Assembly: GCA_033675265.1 (NCBI GenBank)
Contig: JAUJYZ010000484.1
Span: 1-64,000, forward strand
Direction of reading: 5' to 3'
DNA from: Actinostola sp. cb2023
Taxonomy: Eukaryota > Cnidaria > Anthozoa > Actiniaria > Actinostolidae
Length of the DNA stretch: 64,000 nucleotides
Under the pieces are notes generated by a model, which did no database searches, was not told the DNA's origin, and saw nothing but the letters and a program-made list of their open reading frames with translations. Every line of letters starts with the position of its first letter. Positions within the stretch are counted from its first letter, which is position 1. Positions 58,599 to 64,000 of the stretch are shown one piece after another. A program made the position numbers and the translations under genes.

Positions 58599-59440
58599 TA
58601 CCGTGCTCGAACAGATGGCATGAGCAACAGTTTTCTCAAAGCTAGATGCGAACAGCGGTTTCCATCAAATCAAGCTGACAGAGGAATCAAAACCACTCAC
58701 AACCTTCATCACACCATACGGCAGATACTGCTACAATAGACTACCCTTTGGGATCAACTCTGGTCCCGAACACTTCCAAATGCAATTACATAGGGTACTG
58801 GAAAATCAGACAGGCGTGGTTTGTCTAATCGATGATACTGTGGTTTACGGCAAAGACAGCAAAGAGCACGACGAAAGACTTAACCAAGTTCTTGAAAGAC
58901 TGTCAAAAGCAAATATTACACTAAACAAAGAGAAGTGTCAGTTCAGAAAGCCTAACTTTCCAACCAAAGTCACAGCCGACAGTTCATCATATGGACTCGG
59001 TGCAGTTCTCACTCAAAAACAACTAGACGGATCGAAGATGGAGTCCTGTAGTATTTGCCTCCCGTTCTCTTACTCCAGCAGAGAGACGCTAAGCGCAAAT
59101 AGAAAAAGAAGCTCTGGCATTGACATGGTCATGCACCAGATTCCAAGACTACTTAACACAAGCCACTCGTTCCACTCCTTGGAACAGCAAAGTCACGCGA
59201 CGAGTTGCCACCTCGCATCCAAAGAATGAAGATGAGACTTATGAGATTCTCTTATGTAATTACACATGTCCCTGGCAAAGAATTGTACACAGCGGACACA
59301 TTATCGAGAGCACCCATCACAGAAACAAATGATGATAATGATCTTACAGAAGAAGTCCCTGCTTTTGTCAACTTAGTCATGCAAGGTATGCCTGCAACAG
59401 ATGTACAAAGTGTCGCAGAAGAGCAATACAGTCCGTCTGG
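58583..59440 (+). pseudogene. Reverse transcriptase core and RNase H, frameshifted
   Basis: After the AG repeat the RT continues in another frame with a TGA at 58621: VFSKLDANSGFHQIKL, PFGINSGPEHFQ and the catalytic IDD in VVCLIDDTVVYGKD. Past KEKCQFRKPNFP it jumps directly to the RNase H motif VTADSSSYGLGAVLTQ, so the thumb/connection is deleted. RNase H then runs in a third frame with a TAA and ends HVPGKELYTADTLSRAP. Confidence 0.82.
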
Positions 59441-59971
59441 TGGCCAGGTGTAAGTAAGAAAATCAAAGAATTGATAGACAACTGCAGAGTATGCTGTCAA
59501 GCAACAAAGCATCATCCAGAACCACTTCTACCTCAACAGATGCCACAACGACCCTGGCAAAAGATCGCAGCAGATCTCATGGAATTCAAGAAAGCTCAAT
59601 ATCTAGTGGTAGTGGACTACTACTCACGACACATTGAACTGTCTAAACTTGAAAGTACCACCAGCGAGTCAGTTATCAATTACTTAAAGTCAATATGCGC
59701 AAGACACGGAGTTCCAGAGACACTCGTTTCCGCTGACGGTCCACAGTTTTCATCGAAAGAGTTATCAGCATTTGCTAATGATTACGGATTTAGTCATATC
59801 ACAAGTAGCCCAGGACATGCTTCGGGAAACGGAGAAGTAGAACGCTCTGTACGCACCGTCAAGGAGTTATTGTATGCAGCAAAAGACCCATACATTGCCC
59901 TACTCAACCATAGAAGCACCCCGCTAGCAAATGGCTACAGTCCAGGGCCCGGTTGTTCGAAAGGCGATTAG
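59410..59971 (+). pseudogene. Integrase core
   Basis: SVWWPGVSKKIKELIDNC keeps the CxxC of the zinc finger, but the His pair is deleted. The catalytic core is present: Asp in AADLMEFKKAQYLVVVDYY, Asp in VSADGPQFSSKELSAF and Glu in GNGEVERSVRTVKELL. The frame is cut at 59971 by a GGGCCCGGTTGTTCGAAAGG repeat piece. Confidence 0.88.
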
Positions 59972-60037
59972 TGCTAATCCAGGATTAAATCTTAAGAAAA
60001 CTATTGATGCTAAACCACCAACAACATCAGATCCTAC

Positions 60038-60274
60038 TTGGTCAATACACCAACAGGAACATTCAGAAGAAATAGAGTTCAGTTAAACAAGCTTCCAGCT
60101 GAAAATACAACTAAAAGCTTCAAAGAACCAGATGACAAGAAATCTGCAACAGAAACAACAACACCCATGACAGAGGTACAGAAACCACCAATAGAGCATC
60201 CACCCCTGGAAAGAGCTGGAACAGTTCAAACAAGATCCGGGCGGATAATCAAGAAGCCTGATAGATATTATTAG
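60038..60274 (+). pseudogene. Integrase C-terminal tail
   Basis: In the same frame as the integrase core: VNTPTGTFRRNRVQLNKLP and the closing TRSGRIIKKPDRYY, typical of gypsy integrase tails. It is separated from the core by the repeat piece at about 59947-60000 and a deletion. Confidence 0.75.
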
Positions 60275-60325
60275 TTAAAGTCACTAGAGACACTTAGATA
60301 CATTTACGTTGTATTCGTTTTATCT

Positions 60326-60337
60326 CGAAAGGGGAGA
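60326..60337 (+). other. Polypurine tract
   Basis: CGAAAGGGGAGA immediately before the 3' LTR; it primes plus-strand synthesis in this element class. Confidence 0.8.
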
Positions 60338-60497
60338 TGTATTGTTAGCATTAGTTACTTGCAAAATATGGGTTCCCTGTGTTATTGATGGGTTCCCTGT
60401 GGAACACATGTAGACAAGATGGCGTCCAAATAAACTCTCCTTTCACTACTTTCAATCCTTGGTAAACTTGTTGTATGATAACCATCATACCACTACA
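60338..60497 (+). repeat. 3' LTR of the gypsy element
   Basis: 160 bp. It differs from the 5' LTR by two substitutions (GTTAGC/GTCAGC, GGTAAAC/GGTAATC), one extra A and loss of TTG. Confidence 0.93.
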
Positions 60498-60767
60498 GCA
60501 TTGATCATGAAAGATATAAACTGCGACGTGTGCTGGTTCCATGCTCAAACATGCCCTAATGTCTTCTTCAAGGCGTTCCTCGTCACTCACATACCGAAAA
60601 TCCACGAGTTCACCAACGGGTACCTTTGATTTCAATTTGGCGCGCGATTGAATACCGACAATGATAAGAGTGACGACAGCAATGTGACAGCTCAGCTCGG
60701 TAACTTATCGCGTGTGTGCCGTAAACTTCAAGATTCTAGATCGAAAAGTCCCAGTGTGAACGCAGCC

Positions 60768-61168
60768 ACTTTGTACAGATACTAACTTCAACATGCTGTT
60801 TCATGTCATAAACTTGTAATTGCATTAAATCTAATAAACTCGTTCCCAGTCCCCTGCTCGTTTAGATAATGGCTAATGAGCTCTTTCCAGCTATGATAAT
60901 CATATTTTTGTTTTTGAAATTACATGATAAACCCTCATTAAAGTGCTGCCTTATTAGAAGTCAGTTTAGTGAGATTTTTCAGTACTGATTATAAGTAATA
61001 ATAATTTATATATTTTATATATATACAGACTGTATTTATTTATATAATTTCTATATTTCTATAGCGCTCTAACTATGACTTCAAAGATTGAAGAACCATC
61101 TACATAACCTATTCGGTAAACTTTCGCAGGATCTCCCGTGTTTTATAGGTTACATTATTTTTGTAAAG
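60768..61168. other. Stretch without a gene
   Basis: AT-rich. GAGCTCTTTCCAGCTATGAT near 60872 is the inverse of a piece near 55670. Confidence 0.45.
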
Positions 61169-61171
61169 GAC

Positions 61172-61239
<68 letters not shown>
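61169..61239 (+). repeat. (TAA)n microsatellite
   Basis: Pure TAA tract. Confidence 0.97.
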
Positions 61240-61436
61240 CAATCATATATTACAATATAATAAAGTAGCTACTAAATAAATCTAAATATATTGGTAAATG
61301 TCTTGGTATAAGAATAAAAAAAAGAAGATATAATAAGAGGTCATCGTAAAACTGTAAAAAACTCTACTAAAAAAAAAGAGAATAAAACTAATAAAATGCA
61401 CTAACTAAAAAAAAACAAAAAAAAACAACAATAAAT

Positions 61437-61830
61437 CTAAATAATTGCTGCAATTGCAGTCTCAACATCCAAGTCTATGTCTTTTATGTTGCTATTTAAT
61501 CTTCTTGTGGTTCTTGAGCCTCTAAGGCACAGAAGAGCTGATCTCAAGATGGAGAAGGAGACCTTTGCCCGTATCCAGGATATAGTCGTAGCATAATCTT
61601 CCCCTTTCTTGTTGGCAATTAGTTCGGCGAGCCTACTGTGGTAACTTCTACACTCATCTGCCATACCTCCCGTTGTGGTAAATTACTAGAGGCGTAAAGG
61701 TCGCTTGTTCAATTTCCAGGACTCTGCTGGCGTACATGCGCTTTTTCTCATTTTCATGTTGGCGGTATATTTGCTGGGGGTGAGGTCTTTGTAGGACTCT
61801 GCATTGGGGTGACATACCCCAATTATTACT
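61437..61830 (-). pseudogene. Retroelement C-terminal fragment, copy 1
   Basis: The minus strand reads [10 protein letters not shown], then a frameshift, then [40 protein letters not shown] and RGSRTTRRL. It is a diverged copy of the last third of the protein at 62731-63462. Both sides end in A-rich or TAA sequence. Confidence 0.75.
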
Positions 61831-61991
61831 ATTATTACTATTATTATTATATAATAATATTTATTAATAATAATTATATAATAATAATAATAGTAATAAT
61901 AATAGTAATAGTAATAATAATAATAATAAATAATAATAATAATAATAATAATAATTAATAATAATAATAATAATAATAAATAATAATAAAT

Positions 61992-62030
<39 letters not shown>

Positions 62031-62080
62031 TAATAAATAATAATAAATAATAATAATAATAATAATAATAGTAATAATTA
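61831..62080 (+). repeat. (TAA)n / (TTA)n compound microsatellite
   Basis: 250 bp of TAA/TTA with short inversions. Confidence 0.97.
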
Positions 62081-62225
62081 ATTTGGATTAGAGCCAAAGT
62101 TTCGTTCTCAATATTGAGATCTGCGCTGCTGTGTCTAAGAGGCTCAAGAACATTTAAGAGATTACCTTGTGACATTAAAAACATTGATTCAGATGTAGAA
62201 ACCACAGTAGGAGCCATCTGTAAAT
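62081..62225 (-). pseudogene. Retroelement C-terminal fragment, copy 2
   Basis: The minus strand reads [20 protein letters not shown] then [19 protein letters not shown] and a stop: the terminal ~45 residues of the same family, followed by a 3' untranslated tail. Confidence 0.75.
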
Positions 62226-62299
62226 AATATTTTTATATCTTAATTTATTTATCTTTCTCTTTTTATATATATATAACCTCTGCTCGCAGGGTAGCTTAT

Positions 62300-62450
62300 A
62301 TTATATTATTCATATTTATTGTTTGTATTTTAATATCATTAGTTAATTGTTATTGAACAATCCAAGCGATCATTTTAAATTTTGTATATAAGGATTTTTT
62401 ATCTATTTTTTTATCTCTTATTTGTAATTTGTTTTGAGAGTTATTATTAT
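62300..62450 (+). mobile_element. Retroelement 3' tail, opposite orientation
   Basis: Inverse of the 3' untranslated tail at 62527-62690 (CAATCCAAGCGATCATTTTA, TTTTTTATCTCTTATTTGTA), ending in TTATTATTA. Confidence 0.8.
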
Positions 62451-62526
62451 TATTATTATTATTATATAATAGTAGTAATAATATTATTAATAATAATAAT
62501 GATAATAATAATAAATAATAATAATA
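62451..62526 (+). repeat. (TTA/TAA)n microsatellite between two inverted tails
   Basis: About 75 bp of mixed TTA and TAA. Confidence 0.95.
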
Positions 62527-63468
62527 ACTTTATTCCTCAAAACAAATTACAAATAAGAGATAGAAAAATAGATAAAAATCCTTATTTACAAAATTTAAAA
62601 TGATCGCTTGGATTGTTCAATAACAATTAACTAATGATATTAAAATACAAACAATAAATATGAATAATATAATATAAGCAATATATATATATAAAAAAGA
62701 TAAAAATAAATAAATTAATATATAAAAATATTATTTACAGATGGCTCCTACTGTGGTTTCTATATCTAAATCAATGTTTTTAATGTCACAAGGTAATCTC
62801 TTAAATGTTCTTGAGCCTCTCAGACACAGCAGCGCAGATCTCAATATTGAGAATGAGACTTTGGCTCTAATCCATGAGATAACTGTTGCATATTGTTCAC
62901 CTTTCTTTATAGCAATCAGCTCAGCAAGTCTACTGTGGTATCTCAAACATTCGTTTCCCATCCCTCCAGTTGTAGTAAAGACTAATGGTGTGAATGTTCC
63001 CTGTTCAATTTCCATCACTCTTTTCGAGTACATACGCTTCTTCTCGTTCTCGTGCATGCGGTAGATCTGTTGGGGATCGAGGTCTTTATAAGATTCTGCA
63101 TTGGGGTGGCAAACCCGATCATCAAAGAATGCAGATCTTTGTCTTTCCCAAAGCCCACGTGCATGGATATCTAAACGTGCGTCCGGTGCTTTATTTGATC
63201 CCCTATTCAATTCTTCTCCGGTGATATCTTGGAGGACGGGTTCAATTTCAACGTCACTACAGACCATATTCAATAGTTCAGCTTCAAGATCACGCAGCTC
63301 ATTATGACGCTGGATTATGAAACCGCCTCTTTTGCAAATCATCGCGTGGTCAATAGAGAAGGATTCACCACATACACAAGTGGAAGGATTACCATCTATG
63401 TGCCAATCATACCGCAGTTTAATAGCATCTCTAAACTCTCTTTTGTTCAAGTTAAAAGCCATTTCTTT
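62527..63468 (-). mobile_element. Retroelement copy 3, 5'-truncated
   Basis: Minus-strand element with a coding part at 63462-62731, a 3' untranslated tail of about 200 bp and TAA tracts on both sides. The tail recurs three times within 1.4 kb. Confidence 0.75.
62731..63462 (-). CDS. Retroelement C-terminal zinc-knuckle and nuclease-like domain
   Basis: 243 open codons. Residues 28-45 carry a [19 protein letters not shown] knuckle (C-x-C-x7-H-x4-C). Next come [25 protein letters not shown] and [27 protein letters not shown], a PD..D arrangement like the restriction-like endonuclease that follows the knuckle in R2-type elements. The C-terminal third ([40 protein letters not shown]) is conserved in copies 1 and 2. 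I recall this domain downstream of reverse transcriptases in cnidarian and lancelet repeats. The reverse transcriptase is absent here, because the frame starts at the TAA tract. Confidence 0.65.
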   Translation of the reverse strand: MAFNLNKREFRDAIKLRYDWHIDGNPSTCVCGESFSIDHAMICKRGGFIIQRHNELRDLEAELLNMVCSDVEIEPVLQDITGEELNRGSNKAPDARLDIHARGLWERQRSAFFDDRVCHPNAESYKDLDPQQIYRMHENEKKRMYSKRVMEIEQGTFTPLVFTTTGGMGNECLRYHSRLAELIAIKKGEQYATVISWIRAKVSFSILRSALLCLRGSRTFKRLPCDIKNIDLDIETTVGAICK

Positions 63469-63490
63469 AATAATAATAATAATAATAATA

Positions 63491-63575
<85 letters not shown>
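63469..63575 (+). repeat. (TAA)n microsatellite
   Basis: Pure TAA tract at the truncated 5' side of retroelement copy 3. Confidence 0.97.
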
Positions 63576-63577
<2 letters not shown>

Positions 63578-63729
63578 TTTATTCCTCAAAACAAATTACA
63601 AATAAGAGATAGAAAAATAGATAAAAATCCTTATTTACAAAATTTAAAATGATCGCTTGGATTGTTCAATAACAATTAACTAATGATATTAAAATACAAA
63701 CAATAAATATGAATGATATAATATAAGCA

Positions 63730-63735
<6 letters not shown>
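63576..63735 (-). mobile_element. Retroelement 3' tail, copy 4
   Basis: Nearly identical to 62527-62690 (AACTTTATTCCTCAAAACAA, GATCGCTTGGATTGTTCAAT) but followed by TAA repeats instead of coding sequence. Confidence 0.85.
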
Positions 63736-63737
<2 letters not shown>

Positions 63738-63776
<39 letters not shown>

Positions 63777-63787
63777 TAATAATAATA

Positions 63788-63832
<45 letters not shown>

Positions 63833-63883
63833 TAATAATAATAATAACCAATAATAATAATAGTAATACTAATAATACTAATA

Positions 63884-63914
<31 letters not shown>

Positions 63915-64000
63915 TAGCAAAATAATAATAATAATAATAATAACAATAATAGTAATAATTATAATTATAATAATTATAATTATAATAATTATAATAATAA
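63738..64000 (+). repeat. (TAA)n compound microsatellite to the window end
   Basis: TAA with AAT, TAG and TTATAA variants; continues beyond the window. Confidence 0.97.

Larger units (their letters stand above)
56856..60497 (+). mobile_element. Ty3/gypsy LTR retrotransposon, decayed
   Basis: LTRs at 56856-57017 and 60338-60497 (TG..CA), 5-bp target duplication GCATT at 56851-56855 and 60498-60502, a primer-binding site and a polypurine tract. Coding order is gag, CCHC knuckles, protease, reverse transcriptase, RNase H, integrase, as in Metaviridae. The coding part has several stops, frameshifts and deletions: an AG-repeat frameshift at about 58570, a TGA at 58621, loss of the RT-RNase H connection near 58955, loss of the integrase zinc-finger His region near 59410, and an unrelated repeat piece at 59947-60000. 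The LTRs are nevertheless nearly identical. Confidence 0.92.
56221..60767. mobile_element. TIR element split by a nested gypsy retrotransposon
   Basis: GGCTGCGTTCACACTGGGAC at 56221 is inverted as GTCCCAGTGTGAACGCAGCC ending at 60767. Without the 3.6-kb gypsy the element is about 0.9 kb. No target duplication is certain. It contains a (CACT)n tract. Confidence 0.65.

Overview
The window is eukaryotic, AT-rich and dominated by repeats: split exons with matching phases, LTR, Penelope-like and other retroelements, TTAA- and TA-flanked DNA transposons, many MITEs, and long (TAA)n, (AAAC)n and (CAAT/AAAC)-type microsatellites. The mix (PAN and EGF exons, Penelope-like GIY-YIG tails, a Kolobok THAP transposase remnant, the cnidarian-style TTATCC foldback MITE) points to a cnidarian, probably an anthozoan such as a coral or sea anemone. 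That assignment rests on family recognition, not on a search.

The main architecture is a giant palindrome. Bases 1-24829 (left arm) and 25166-50292 (right arm) are reverse complements separated by a 336-bp unique spacer. Matched landmarks add up to 49990-49999 from about 2.2 kb to the centre, so about 23 kb of each arm differ only by a few small indels and microsatellite lengths. Seven open frames translate identically in both arms. At the outer edge the arms differ more: there is a net difference of about 326 bp near 1440-1540 / 48465-48870, and many single-base differences in bases 1-1350, with the left arm longer. The palindrome reaches base 1, so its true outer end is not visible.

Each arm, from outside to centre, holds: part of a TTAA-flanked Kolobok transposon with a broken THAP gene; an island of four frames (C2H2 zinc finger, two unknown proteins, a truncated tyrosine recombinase); about 3 kb of AT-rich noncoding DNA with a 20-bp palindromic minisatellite; a MITE/Penelope/microsatellite zone; the last two exons of an EGF plus beta-sandwich gene; a 3.4-kb higher-order minisatellite array (58-bp unit plus an 0.89-kb module); a 51-bp minisatellite; and a TTATCC-type MITE.

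The remaining 50293-64000 appears once. It holds the rest of the Kolobok element, a signal-peptide plus PAN/apple exon on the minus strand (54853-55263), a TIR element with a nested, decayed Ty3/gypsy retrotransposon (56856-60497, 5-bp target duplication), and a cluster of retroelement 3' ends with an R2-like nuclease domain embedded in (TAA)n tracts. The PAN exon has the right strand and splice phase to be the first exon of the EGF gene in the right arm. If so, one gene straddles the palindrome edge, and the left arm carries only its 3' exons.
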